DNA of 64,000 nt from NCBI GenBank assembly GCA_019358835.1, contig JAHHIH010000014.1, positions 99,602 to 163,601 of the forward strand. Reading direction: 5' to 3'. The position numbers were made by a program, and so were the translations under genes. The DNA comes from Tildeniella torsiva UHER 1998/13D (GTDB lineage Bacteria > Cyanobacteriota > Cyanobacteriia > Phormidesmidales > Phormidesmidaceae). Under the pieces are notes generated by a model that was given only the letters and a program-made list of their open reading frames with translations, ran no database searches and was not told the origin of the DNA. The first letter of the stretch is position 1. Each line of letters begins with the position of its first letter. Positions 52,344 through 61,452 of the stretch are shown one piece after another.

Positions 52344-53018
52344 TGCGATAAATTTGGCCTCAATAATTCAATGACAACAAACAGTTGGAGACTTCGGGCA
52401 CAAAATCGCTATAGAGCAAGCCCTATCTGCCAAGCAATCTTGGCTCACGAAATGCTTCTATAATCTCAACTCTTACGAGTAAGCCCGGCTCAAGGCAGAA
52501 AGCGATCACTAGAAAAGTACTTTTAGGAGATTTTATTTTGAAAGACGATCTATTTCATGGCTAGAAGATTCATGGATTTCCGTCATGATGCTAAGCGTAT
52601 TCGGATAAATTTTTTGAGCCTAATAATAGATTAAATCTCTTGAAAGCCTTATTTAGCAGAGCTTTTGCTCTCTTGTGGCTATCCCTAGAAAAAATAAAAA
52701 ATAAAAAATATTTTTCTTGGCAGTTCAAGTAAACCAGCGCATAAAAGCTTGAAACTAGCCTGTATCAAGGGTTCCGGTCTCATCTCGGTCTTACCTTGCG
52801 ATCTGTTGGCAAAGTGCAGCTCAAAATCTAGCCTGTTCGGATATTTCAACCATTTTTTGTACGGTCAAGTATCTAATTCCTCAGAAAATGCTGACTCTTG
52901 CTCAGGCTCGTCATTCAGGTAGTTATGAACCTGCAAAAATAAACCCGGTGTGGCTTACCGGGTTACATCAGTCTTGAGGTGAAACGATCCTTACTCGTGG
53001 TTAAGTAAGGTCATGCGT
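52344..53018. other. Intergenic region of the element, no supported gene
   Basis: Strongly AT-rich from 52,540 to 52,740, with A/T tracts at 52,690-52,715. A 30-codon plus-strand frame at 52,370 has no support. Situated upstream of a replication gene and AT-rich, it is a candidate for the element's origin, but I see no clear iteron array. A hairpin at 52942-52964 ends the XRE gene. Confidence 0.4.
52942..52964 (-). terminator. Intrinsic terminator of the XRE repressor gene
   Basis: AACCCGGT (52942-52949) pairs with ACCGGGTT (52957-52964), loop 7 nt. On the minus strand it is followed by TTTATTTTTGC, a proper T-rich tract. Confidence 0.8.
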
Positions 53019-53255
53019 TTAGTCTTCAGTATCTAAACCGCTGAGGTATAAACTCTTAAACTCTTCAGCGGCGGCAGCATCAATCTTATAGAGCGCTCGA
53101 ATTATCGCCAACAATGTCTCAGAGCTAGGATCGCGTAGTTCATTGGCCCAACGAAACACATTAGACGAGCCAATACCCATGACGGTTGCAAGCTTGCCCT
53201 GGCTAATCCCGTACTTTTCCAGGACTGTCTTTAGTACATTCCCTGCTCTTCCCAT
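53019..53255 (-). CDS. XRE/Cro-type HTH regulator
   Basis: 78 aa. The HTH reads YGISQGKLATVMGIGSSNVF and RWANELRDPSSETLLAII. It is a typical small phage/ICE repressor. ATG at 53255. The plus-strand neighbour at 53,359 starts 103 bp away, so the gap holds divergent promoters and could be self-regulated. A T-rich terminator follows. Confidence 0.85.
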   Translation of the reverse strand: MGRAGNVLKTVLEKYGISQGKLATVMGIGSSNVFRWANELRDPSSETLLAIIRALYKIDAAAAEEFKSLYLSGLDTED

Positions 53256-53358
53256 GCTTCTAATCGTCTCAGAAGCCGGATTTTGCGTATACAGGCCAAT
53301 TGGACTGTGCTAGGCTACTTGCCAGATGGACTGTGATACTCGTAAGGACAGTTGACCA

Positions 53359-53613
53359 ATGCCTCAAGCTTTTCTGACTTCACCCTTGTCCAGCACTGAT
53401 ACCCAGGCTGCGATCGCTATCGAACCAACTGCCGAACCTAGTAGAGAAAAGGTCTTGCTTACTCTCACAGGCTCCGCTTTCGCCATAGAGCGAGTGATCC
53501 ATGAACTATACCGAGTGGGGTTTGCAGAGGTGCGCGAATGGAGCAAACCTGTACCGACAGGTAAGGTTAATGAGGTAATGAGGGTGTTGACCCGTTATGT
53601 GATTATTGAGTAA
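53359..53613 (+). CDS. Small unknown protein divergent from the XRE gene
   Basis: 84 aa. Pro/Ser-rich start, then SREKVLLTLTGSAFAIERVI and ELYRVGFAEVREWSKPVPTG, ending VMRVLTRYVIIE. An alpha-beta pattern like a ferredoxin-type small domain. Unknown family. Frequent partner type of cyanobacterial XRE genes, by my recollection only. Confidence 0.6.
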   Translation: MPQAFLTSPLSSTDTQAAIAIEPTAEPSREKVLLTLTGSAFAIERVIHELYRVGFAEVREWSKPVPTGKVNEVMRVLTRYVIIE

Positions 53614-53973
53614 TTATGCTTGGCAGCGATTGGAGTATAAGCAAGAGTCACTAAAGAACGGCACTACAGCTTCTACTCTTCTCAAGGTGAATCGGTGGCG
53701 ATCGCAAGGAAGAGTAGGAGTATTGTTTTATGGTTAGTTGCTTTCTAATTGCTCTAGACAGCAGCGATCGCCCTCAGGATTGCTAGCTACAGCTTCACAA
53801 TACTTTCTCTCCCATAGGCTAATAGTGTATTTTTGCCTGATTTAGTCTTGACGCTAATATAGAAGGTTACTAGCGTTAAATAATTGGGAAGCCTATTACT
53901 AAAGCTTCTGATCATTTCAGACAGTCAAAACAAAGTAAGAAGTACCTTAATTCATTTACTATAATTTCAAGCC
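53614..53973. other. Intergenic region
   Basis: No gene seen. CTACTCTTC (about 53,676) and GAAGAGTAG (about 53,712) could pair as a loose hairpin after the small gene. HIP1 sites at 53,697 and 53,765. The last 150 bp are AT-rich, as expected for the promoter of the next gene. Confidence 0.4.
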
Positions 53974-54351
53974 ATGAAACTTAAAGCACTTCTACTTTTA
54001 TCTTTGACTGCTGGACTATTTGGTTGTGGAACTGGAATGGGTTCTATATCAGAAAAATATCAGGAGTTAGAGAGAGTACTGACTGAAGGTGACATTTCTA
54101 AAGCTTCTGATACTACTAAAGATATTATTTTAACTGTCACCAGTCGAGTAGACGAAGGTGTTCTAGATATTGACAGTATAGAAAACTTTCCTTGTGAAGA
54201 TCTACGCAAGATCGATGAACTTTGGGTATCCAGTGGAGCAGGTGTGTTGAACGGCAACAGAACCTATCTCGTGATGGTTGGTTCCACTGGATTCGATATT
54301 ATGTTTAACGATTCTCTTTCAACCCGCGCAAAAGACTGTGGTGTGCAGTAG
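53974..54351 (+). CDS. Lipoprotein with partial GUN4-like domain
   Basis: 125 aa. Lipoprotein signal LKALLLLSLTAGLFGC with Cys18. The mature part holds a helical stretch (YQELERVLTEGDISKASDTT) and IENFPCEDLRKIDELWV (69-85), which closely matches the core of GUN4, the bilin/porphyrin-binding activator of Mg-chelatase. The second half of GUN4, including the pigment-binding groove, is mostly absent; a short beta part follows (YLVMVGSTGFDIMF). It lies on the integrated element and is AT-rich. A ligand role is unknown. Confidence 0.75.
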   Translation: MKLKALLLLSLTAGLFGCGTGMGSISEKYQELERVLTEGDISKASDTTKDIILTVTSRVDEGVLDIDSIENFPCEDLRKIDELWVSSGAGVLNGNRTYLVMVGSTGFDIMFNDSLSTRAKDCGVQ

Positions 54352-54599
54352 GAAAGTTTGAAATTCCCGCCGCTGTGTGTGACAAAAGCCTAAAAGCAAA
54401 AGCCCCAACCGATCTAATCGAGGGGGGCAGGCGAGTTGGAAAATCGATGCTCACACAAAAGAGGGAATCAAATCTTTCCAGTTTTCGTTCTAGGGGTGAA
54501 TAGCGGTAAGAGATTGAGAGTAGATGATGGACGAACAATGCGATCACTTGCCTCACCTTTTTTGCTTTGAACTCTTGAAAGGTCTATTGTTGAAGGTAC

Positions 54600-54845
54600 A
54601 CTGCTGGGTCTCTACATCCCCAACCCCGGTTGCCATGGTGCGCTCGGGCAAGTAGCCGTTGCGCACAACGACCTGCCGCCCTTGCTCATTCCGACAGTCT
54701 CGATATTGAGCTAGACCTGCAATTCTGCATCGACCGCCTCGGCGATGATGTGCCGGGCTCCCCGTCGAATCAGCTCGCTTAGCGCATCGCTAGAGCTCTC
54801 GGTTGTCTCACAGGTGGGCAGTGCAATAAGATTGTCGTCATTCAT
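54600..54845 (-). pseudogene. IS256-family transposase remnant
   Basis: From ATG 54845 the frame reads LSELIRRGARHIIAEAVDAE and stops at 54711. A shift restores homology-like sequence LAQYRDCRNEQGRQVVVRNG then YLPERTMATGVGDVE, the conserved N-terminal region of IS256/mutator transposases. The sequence then leaves the family at 54601. No catalytic DDE part is present. Confidence 0.82.
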
Positions 54846-54863
54846 GGTGTATTCCTTCGCTGG

Positions 54864-55034
54864 TTACCTTATTTCATCCAGCAGGATACGCCCTTCCTTC
54901 TTTTCCCTCCATACATCAGAAATCAACATAACTCCTTCCAGCGTTTGGATTGCTTTCGGGTCACTGTCGTCATAGAGGATCTGGGCAATAGCTTGCACGT
55001 GGGTGTTGAGGGCTTGTTGTAGTTCCGGTGTCAT
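54864..55034 (-). pseudogene. ISKra4-like transposase N-terminal remnant
   Basis: 56 codons from ATG 55034: MTPELQQALNTHVQAIAQIL then YDDSDPKAIQTLEG resembles the N-terminus of cyanobacterial ISKra4 transposases, after which the sequence diverges and stops. Either a truncated transposase or a small free-standing protein derived from one. Confidence 0.55.
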
Positions 55035-55502
55035 GTTGGCTATCTAGAGCGAGACTGGTCTTATCCTCACCGATTCCCCCCTCGTTGACCAGCAATCTAA
55101 TTCTCTTAAGTATCAACACTTATCGCCAGAGTGACGTGCTCCCTTATTCTATTTAATTCCGTAATCCTACCGAAGGGGATTTTCGAATCTAAAAGCTAAC
55201 CTGTTAAAAGCTAGTGTCCAAATCCCTTTTCGAGTCTAGTCTCTAGCTTTTTCGGGGGATTCACGGACTTATTTGTGCATAAGTCACAAGTTATTCGTAC
55301 CTTCTGAAGAGTCTATTTAGACAACCAAATACCGAGCCACGATGCGTCAGCGATTCCAGACCTGGCACGATGTCATTTAGCTATCGACAGCTACATAGGA
55401 GTGACACTCAATCACCGTCATATACATAACTAATATCTAGAACTTATTGACAACATTCAGCCACCTACAACTGGTAATTGCAGATGATAAAAGGCAATTA
55501 TA
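55035..55502. other. Intergenic region
   Basis: No gene seen. Short direct repeats (AAAAGCTA at about 55,190 and 55,205) and related GGGATTTTCGA / CCCTTTTCGAG stretches occur at 55,168-55,235. It should carry the promoter of the signalling pair that follows. Confidence 0.4.
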
Positions 55503-57608
55503 ATGCAACCGACTAATCCTCAGCTAATCTTAATTGTCGATGATAACCTCACCAACCTAGAGGTGATGTCCAAAACATTGAATGATGCCGGGTACGAGGT
55601 TGCGATCGCCTTATCTGGAGAACGAGCAATTCGGCAAATCCAACACAGTCCCCCTGACCTCATCCTTCTTGATATCATGATGGCTGGGATTGATGGCTAT
55701 GAAACCTGCCAACTGATTAAAAAGAACTCTGAATGGGCTTCAATTCCAATCATCTTTATGACGGCATTGGCAGATACTAGCAATAAGGTCAAGGGTTTTG
55801 AGCTAGGAGCAGTGGACTACATTACAAAACCCTTTCAAGAACAAGAATTACTTGCCAGAGTTAAAACACATCTCCGTTTGAAACAAACGGAGATGCATCT
55901 CCGTGAGAGTGAAGCGCGGATAGAAAGAATTCTTAACTCCTTGGAAGAAGTCGTATGGTCTGCAACACTTGATTTATCCCAATTTATATTTCTCAATCCC
56001 GCAGTAAAAAAAATTTTTGGTTATTCCGCCAACGAGCTAATTGCTGCGCCCCACCTCTGGTTTGATATGGTGCATCCTGAGGATAAAGCCCTCCTGAAGC
56101 AAGCGTTTCAGCTTCTTAAGACACAATCCTCTATCAGTCTTGAATATAGAATTTTTAACGCAACTGGAAATATACGATGGCTTAAAATCCGAGCCCAAAT
56201 AGATGATAGCTACCCTGAGAGGCAAGCGGATCGAGTCGATGGGATTATAATTGATATAAGCGATCAAAAATGTGTTGAAAATCAGTTGATTCATGAAGCC
56301 AACCATGACAACTTGACTGGATTAGCCAATCGCAATAATTTCATTTTCCAAGTTAATAAACTTTTAAATTCTATCAAAAAATGTCCTAGCGAAAATTTTG
56401 CGGTCTTATTTATCGATTTGAACCGTTTTAAGAGTATTAATGATAGCCTTGGCCACTATATTGGCGATCAACTATTGCAACAGGTTGCTAAGCGCTTACA
56501 ACAGTCCTTGCGCCCTTTTGATCTCATAGCTCGACTTGGTGGAGATGAATTCACTGTTCTTCTGAGGAATCTTTCAAATCCGGAAGATACCATTACTATT
56601 TTAGAACACATTCACTCCCAATTGAACGAAGCATTTGAGATTGAAGATCAAATCCTTTTTACATCCGCAAGTATAGGAATTGTAATCGCTAGCTCAAACT
56701 ACTTCAATGCCGAAGAACTTCTACGAGATGCTGATATCGCAATGTATCAGGCAAAAAAAAGGGGGAAGTCTTGTTCTCAGCTCTTTAAACATTCCATGCA
56801 TGTTGAAACCGTCCGTCATCTCGAACTTGAACGCGATTTGAGGATAGCACTGAATCGCCAGGAAATTACACTCCAATATCAGCCCATTGTGAATCTACAA
56901 ACTCAGCGCATGATCGGATTCGAAGCTCTAGCTCGATGGAAGCACCCCCAGAAAGGATATATTGCTCCAGAAGTCTTCATTCCTATCGCTGAAGAAAGTA
57001 GCCTAATCGTTAGTTTAGGAGAGCAGGTTCTCTGGCAAGCCTGCTCTCAATTAAAACAGTGGAAAACTCGTTTTCCAGAAGTATCTACTTATACCATGAG
57101 TGTCAACCTCTCTGGCAGGCAACTCCAAAGTCCTGGTTTTATCGACACTCTGGATAAAATCTTGAATGTCAATGAAATTCCTGGACATCAATTGATACTG
57201 GAAATTACCGAAAGTCTCCTCATGGATAACCATGAGCCTCTACTAATCCTATTCAATAGTCTTTCAGAACGGGGAATCAAGCTTAGTCTAGATGATTTTG
57301 GGACAGGATATTCCTCATTGAGTTATCTTCACTGTTTTCCTTTGAATGAACTCAAAATTGATCGTTCTTTTATTAGTCGTATTGAAAACGATATCCAAAG
57401 TCAAGAAATTGTCAAAACTATCATTGGTTTGGCTTATATTCTCAATATGAGTGTTGTTGCCGAAGGGGTAGAGACTCTAGAACAGCTGGAGCACCTCAAA
57501 ACGCTAAATTGCAATAAAGCGCAAGGGTACTTATTTTCTAAGCCTTTAACCAAGCTTGAAATTGATGAATGCCTGAAATATCAAGCTAACCAGTTGATGT
57601 GTGCATAA
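55503..57608 (+). CDS. Response regulator REC-PAS-GGDEF-EAL
   Basis: 701 aa. REC domain at 5-122 with phospho-acceptor Asp57 (LILLDIMMAGIDGYE) and Lys in YITKPFQEQE. PAS domain at ~135-255 (IERILNSLEEVVWSATLDLS; a PAC-like IRWLKIRAQID). GGDEF at ~270-430 with the intact RLGGDEFTVLL. EAL at ~445-695 with FEALARWKHPQKG, LEITESLLMD, DDFGTGYSSLSYL and VVAEGVET. Both output sites look catalytic, so it may both make and break c-di-GMP under phosphorylation control. The partner kinase is 68 bp downstream. Confidence 0.95.
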   Translation: MQPTNPQLILIVDDNLTNLEVMSKTLNDAGYEVAIALSGERAIRQIQHSPPDLILLDIMMAGIDGYETCQLIKKNSEWASIPIIFMTALADTSNKVKGFELGAVDYITKPFQEQELLARVKTHLRLKQTEMHLRESEARIERILNSLEEVVWSATLDLSQFIFLNPAVKKIFGYSANELIAAPHLWFDMVHPEDKALLKQAFQLLKTQSSISLEYRIFNATGNIRWLKIRAQIDDSYPERQADRVDGIIIDISDQKCVENQLIHEANHDNLTGLANRNNFIFQVNKLLNSIKKCPSENFAVLFIDLNRFKSINDSLGHYIGDQLLQQVAKRLQQSLRPFDLIARLGGDEFTVLLRNLSNPEDTITILEHIHSQLNEAFEIEDQILFTSASIGIVIASSNYFNAEELLRDADIAMYQAKKRGKSCSQLFKHSMHVETVRHLELERDLRIALNRQEITLQYQPIVNLQTQRMIGFEALARWKHPQKGYIAPEVFIPIAEESSLIVSLGEQVLWQACSQLKQWKTRFPEVSTYTMSVNLSGRQLQSPGFIDTLDKILNVNEIPGHQLILEITESLLMDNHEPLLILFNSLSERGIKLSLDDFGTGYSSLSYLHCFPLNELKIDRSFISRIENDIQSQEIVKTIIGLAYILNMSVVAEGVETLEQLEHLKTLNCNKAQGYLFSKPLTKLEIDECLKYQANQLMCA

Positions 57609-57676
57609 TCTATCTGGCGGTAGGAGGCTTGTTAGGGAGAAATTACTGATATAAGTGGCTAAGCTTGGGAATAATC

Positions 57677-59350
57677 ATGACTCGCAACGTAATTGAAGAT
57701 GAACTTGCATTTTCCGAACGTTTATTAGTGGGAGTTTCGGAAGCCACACGTTCACTTTTGACAATCAAAAATTATGAAGAATCGATTCTGTCATCCCTTG
57801 CAATTTTAGGTAATGCAACCCAGGTTGACCGTGTTTATGTATTTAGATTACATTCCCATCCTACGACCAAAGTCCCACTTATGAGTCAGAAATGGGAATG
57901 GGTTAAGTATGGAATCATCCCGCAAATTGATAATCCTAAATTGCAGAATCTTCCCTTTTTAGATATTTGTCCTCGTTGGTATGAAATATTATCAGTAGGA
58001 CAATCTCTTTCTGGAATGGTTTGTACATTTCCTGAAGGGGAACAAGCAATCCTCAAACCGCAAAATATTCTTTCGCTTGTGGTTGTACCTATCATGATCC
58101 AGGAAGAATGTTGGGGTTTTATGGGGTACGATGACTGCCAGAATGGTCATTATTGGACCCGAAGTGAGGTGGCTGTTTTAGAGGCGATCGCTCATAGTTT
58201 TGGAGGGGCAATTTCTCGTAATAATGCCGAGAAAAATCTTAAAGAAGCTAATGAAGTCCTTATAAGGCAAACGAAGGAACTACTAAAAGCTCAAGATGAG
58301 GCTAATCAAGCGAATCGTGCAAAGAGTATGTTTCTTGCAAATATGAGCCATGAGCTACGAACACCTCTCAACGGAATACTAGGTTATACCCAGATCCTCC
58401 AGCGAACTTCTGTTCCCGAATCAAACGAAGCTCGAGGTATTGAGGTCATTCATCAGTGTGCGAATCATCTGCTTACTCTGATTAACGACATCCTAGACTT
58501 TTCGAAAACTGAGACCGGTCACTTAACTATTTCACCTGTATCAGTAAATTTATCTTTATTTCTGAATGAAATCGCTGATATGTGTCAAATACAGTCAAGT
58601 CAAAAAAAATTATTTTTAAGGAGAGAGTTTTCTCCAGAATTACCGATAAAAGTCTTTGTAGATGCCAAACGCCTTCGTCAGGTTCTACTAAATCTTTTGA
58701 GCAATGCTATTAAGTTTACAGATGCTGGCCAAGTGACCTTGTCGGTGATGGTAGAAAAGAACTTAGAGACACGACATTTGCGCAGTCCCGTTGCCAGAAT
58801 CCAATTTGCTGTTGTCGATACTGGGGTTGGAATATCCTCCCAGGACACGGAACGAATTTTCCATGCGTTCGAACAAGTTGGCGATTTAGGGCGAAAAGCA
58901 GAGGGAACAGGATTAGGACTCAATATTAGTCAGCGAATATTGTCTGCGATGGGCAGCTCTATTCAAGTTGAAAGCCGTGTGGGAGCGGGCAGTATCTTTT
59001 CGTTTACACTCGATTTGACCATCATAGAAAATCAGACGCAATTGCTTAGTACTCTGGCAGGAGAGGCTTGCTTAGTTGACTTCACAGCACAAAACGTATG
59101 TGTTAGTCCTTTTGACTCTGATGCATATTCAGAAAAAACGAATATACCACCCATTGATACTTTGAAGCATTGTTGGGAATTGGTTCAGTCAGGACGATTA
59201 AAAAAGCTGATCCAATATGTTGAGCTGATTTCCCAAACTCAGCCAGAAAATGCTCAATTTCTACAAAAAATCATTGACTGGGCGACGGAGTTTAAAGTTG
59301 ACGAAATTGAAGAATTTCTGAGTATACACCTGAACCTATCACATTTGTAG
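57677..59350 (+). CDS. GAF-domain sensor histidine kinase
   Basis: 557 aa from ATG at 57677 (frame opens at TTG 57665). GAF domain at ~20-175 (ESILSSLAILGNATQVDRVY, ECWGFMGYDDCQNGHYW). A coiled coil leads to HisKA with phospho-acceptor His in MSHELRTPLNGILGY, then HATPase_c: N-box LLNLLSNAIKFTDAG, G1 VDTGVGISSQDTERIF, G2 GTGLGLNISQRIL. The C-terminal 100 residues resemble the tail of cyanobacterial hybrid kinases without a receiver. It probably phosphorylates the c-di-GMP regulator upstream. Soluble; no membrane segments. Confidence 0.94.
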   Translation: MTRNVIEDELAFSERLLVGVSEATRSLLTIKNYEESILSSLAILGNATQVDRVYVFRLHSHPTTKVPLMSQKWEWVKYGIIPQIDNPKLQNLPFLDICPRWYEILSVGQSLSGMVCTFPEGEQAILKPQNILSLVVVPIMIQEECWGFMGYDDCQNGHYWTRSEVAVLEAIAHSFGGAISRNNAEKNLKEANEVLIRQTKELLKAQDEANQANRAKSMFLANMSHELRTPLNGILGYTQILQRTSVPESNEARGIEVIHQCANHLLTLINDILDFSKTETGHLTISPVSVNLSLFLNEIADMCQIQSSQKKLFLRREFSPELPIKVFVDAKRLRQVLLNLLSNAIKFTDAGQVTLSVMVEKNLETRHLRSPVARIQFAVVDTGVGISSQDTERIFHAFEQVGDLGRKAEGTGLGLNISQRILSAMGSSIQVESRVGAGSIFSFTLDLTIIENQTQLLSTLAGEACLVDFTAQNVCVSPFDSDAYSEKTNIPPIDTLKHCWELVQSGRLKKLIQYVELISQTQPENAQFLQKIIDWATEFKVDEIEEFLSIHLNLSHL

Positions 59351-59358
59351 GTAGGGTT

Positions 59359-59463
59359 ATACCAATTCTATATGAGGATGAGCATAACCCAGCGCTTGAA
59401 AGCCCTGACAATGAAAGGGCTCTAGCCTAAGCGTTACTGCTCGTCTTCACATTAGATTGGTAT
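59359..59463. mobile_element. 105-bp MITE-like element with ATACCAAT ends
   Basis: ATACCAATTCTATATGAGGATGAGCA-type left arm (written here as positions 59359-59384) is matched by the inverted complement of the right arm, which ends ATTGGTAT at 59463. Almost the whole element can fold, with an inner AGCCCT/AGGGCT stem. The ends with TA suggest mobilisation by an IS630/Tc1-type transposase. It sits just after the kinase gene. Confidence 0.72.
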
Positions 59464-59502
59464 TACGTGCTAAATAACTAAAGATCAATTCTCGAGGTAG
59501 AT

Positions 59503-59709
59503 ATGATTAATAAAAATAATACCTGTGGTAATTGTTGTCATTTCGATGACCTGCACAATATGTGCCAAAAATTTACTGTTAGATACCCGCTTGGGAAGGT
59601 CTATCTAGCCCGCTTCCATGACTCACAAATTTGTCGTACAGAGTATCTTCCCAGACCTATGGATTGGGAAGATACTCTTTCAGTTAATGTAGATCTAAAA
59701 AACTACTAA
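59503..59709 (+). CDS. Small Cys/His-rich protein
   Basis: 68 aa: MINKNNTCGNCCHFDDLHNM then CQKFTVRYPLGKVYLARFHD. Cysteines at 8, 11, 12, 21 and 44 with His13 and His18 could bind a metal (zinc or iron-sulfur). Protein-like composition; ATG at 59503 with TCGAGGTAGAT upstream, a good ribosome-binding site. The last 15 bp overlap the convergent decarboxylase gene. Unknown family. Confidence 0.62.
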   Translation: MINKNNTCGNCCHFDDLHNMCQKFTVRYPLGKVYLARFHDSQICRTEYLPRPMDWEDTLSVNVDLKNY

Positions 59710-61452
59710 AAAATTCCCGTGGCCAACGCCCTCTCCTAGTTGCCAGTAAGCGATAAGCTCATGGTTTTTGGAAGATGGTGAACTTATCATCGGTGTGAGA
59801 TAGAGGCTGAGAAGATGTCGCCGTTTCGAACGCAAAATACCGTTCAAGGAAATGGTGCAACGATTTCCCCAGACAGAAATATTTTTCTCCTTTAGCTCTA
59901 GGCTATCGATAGTGACTGCGACAGCAGCATCAGAAACAATTCTTGTAACTGTGGGGAGAGAGATAAAAGCAACTGCTGAATCAACCTCAACCTTCATCTC
60001 ATAATGGCCATTGGCAACCCTTGTAAAGTCATGAAATGAATAGATATCATTGCCACATTGTTTATTCAGGTAAACACTTCGGATATTCTCAACTTGTTGT
60101 TCACTGAATGTTTGAGGTAGAGGATCTGACTCTTCTAGAGATTGAGGTATATATTGAGGCTGAAAACTTTGAATGATGGGTTCCCAATAGGGATCTTCAT
60201 GGGCATAGACCAAGCCTATTTCATGGCTCTCATCTACCATCAGAGTACCCGGTTCTGAATATCCATTGAAGTGATTTCCAATTGAACGGCAATAAGCACC
60301 AGCGTTAGATAACAATAGCAAATCGCCTTCTTTTACTCCTGTAAGATCTGTTTCAGGAAGTAGCACATCTCCAGCAAAGCAAAGAGGTCCAGCAATACTG
60401 TCCGTCCCTGATTTGGGGAGCAGTGTTCCATCAGCACGATAGATATCTTGGGCAAATCCAGCCAGAGTGACTTTTAAGAGTTGATCAGAGCCAACATCTA
60501 CAATTGCCCAGCCCTTGCCTCGGGTCGATTTACGGGTTACAACTCTTGTCAAGAGTACAGTAGCATTACCAAATAAGGTATTGCCTGGTTCCATTTTGTA
60601 GGTGAATTCAGGCCGAAATCTACTTTTTAAGGCATCACCTAAGTCAGAAATTGAAGGGAAATGATCTTCCTCCTGATTTGCGAGACCTAGTCCACCTCCC
60701 AGGTTGAGATCTGAGATGATGTGATTAGTGAAAGCATGGATCACATCGCATAATTCATGTAAAATATCTACGCATTCTTGAAATACCTCAACATTGTCCA
60801 TTTGAGTTCCCACATGAACATGCAGTCCAGAGAATGGCAACTTTGTAGAGTTAAGAAATGATAGAACTTCCTCGGTGGGGATGCCAAATTGACTTGTTAG
60901 ACTTCCATGTGAGGTATATTTTTGGTAATCTGCTTCTGCACCATAACTTTTATAGAGTGGAGGGTTAACTCGCAAAAATAGCTTGCCAGAAAAAGGGACA
61001 TTGCCCAATTTTTCTTCGAGTAGTGCCAACTTTGATATCGAATCAATGATGACACTGCCACCGTCCTGAAGTAGAGTGACAGCCAGGTTTAGATCGGGCG
61101 CTGGGGAATAGTAACTCAATTGAGAGGTTGGTATTCCAGCTAAACGAGCTAACTGAACCTCACGAGATGATGCACAGTCAGCACCACATCCTTGCTGAGC
61201 AAGTATTTTGAAGGTTGTAAGGCATGGGTTAACCTTAACTGGGAAATATATATTTTTATTCTCTCCTAGAATGTCTTTAAATGCCTGGAGATTACTCAGG
61301 ATGTGAGTTCGATTCGTGATGTAAAGAGGTGTTGAATATTGCTGTGCAATTGCAGCCAGATCAAGCTGTTGAAACCAAGAAGCCTTGAGAGGAATAGATT
61401 GAACCGCCATCCCGAGGTTGCTCTGATCTCTATTTATTCTTGGATTTATCAT
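59695..61452 (-). CDS. PLP-dependent decarboxylase of the DapDC/LysA group with extra C-terminal domain
   Basis: 585 aa. Fold-type III core at ~20-425: PLP Lys73 in YFPVKVNPC, CASSREVQLARLAG, LHVHVGTQ, LNLGGGLGLA, GPLCFAGDVLL and NAGAYCRSIGNHFNGY. The EPGR motif reads MEPGNTLFG, so its Arg is Asn, hinting at a substrate other than meso-diaminopimelate. Residues ~455-585 (from VENIRSVYLNKQCGND) form a separate mostly beta domain I do not recognise. Enzymes of this type also appear in natural-product and polyamine pathways. ATG at 61452; 61410 possible. Confidence 0.8.
   Translation of the reverse strand: MINPRINRDQSNLGMAVQSIPLKASWFQQLDLAAIAQQYSTPLYITNRTHILSNLQAFKDILGENKNIYFPVKVNPCLTTFKILAQQGCGADCASSREVQLARLAGIPTSQLSYYSPAPDLNLAVTLLQDGGSVIIDSISKLALLEEKLGNVPFSGKLFLRVNPPLYKSYGAEADYQKYTSHGSLTSQFGIPTEEVLSFLNSTKLPFSGLHVHVGTQMDNVEVFQECVDILHELCDVIHAFTNHIISDLNLGGGLGLANQEEDHFPSISDLGDALKSRFRPEFTYKMEPGNTLFGNATVLLTRVVTRKSTRGKGWAIVDVGSDQLLKVTLAGFAQDIYRADGTLLPKSGTDSIAGPLCFAGDVLLPETDLTGVKEGDLLLLSNAGAYCRSIGNHFNGYSEPGTLMVDESHEIGLVYAHEDPYWEPIIQSFQPQYIPQSLEESDPLPQTFSEQQVENIRSVYLNKQCGNDIYSFHDFTRVANGHYEMKVEVDSAVAFISLPTVTRIVSDAAVAVTIDSLELKEKNISVWGNRCTISLNGILRSKRRHLLSLYLTPMISSPSSKNHELIAYWQLGEGVGHGNFLVVF

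Noticed and set aside
54745..54975. Plus-strand 76-codon ORF
   Set aside because: Lies antisense to the IS256 and ISKra4 remnants; Ser-rich shadow composition.
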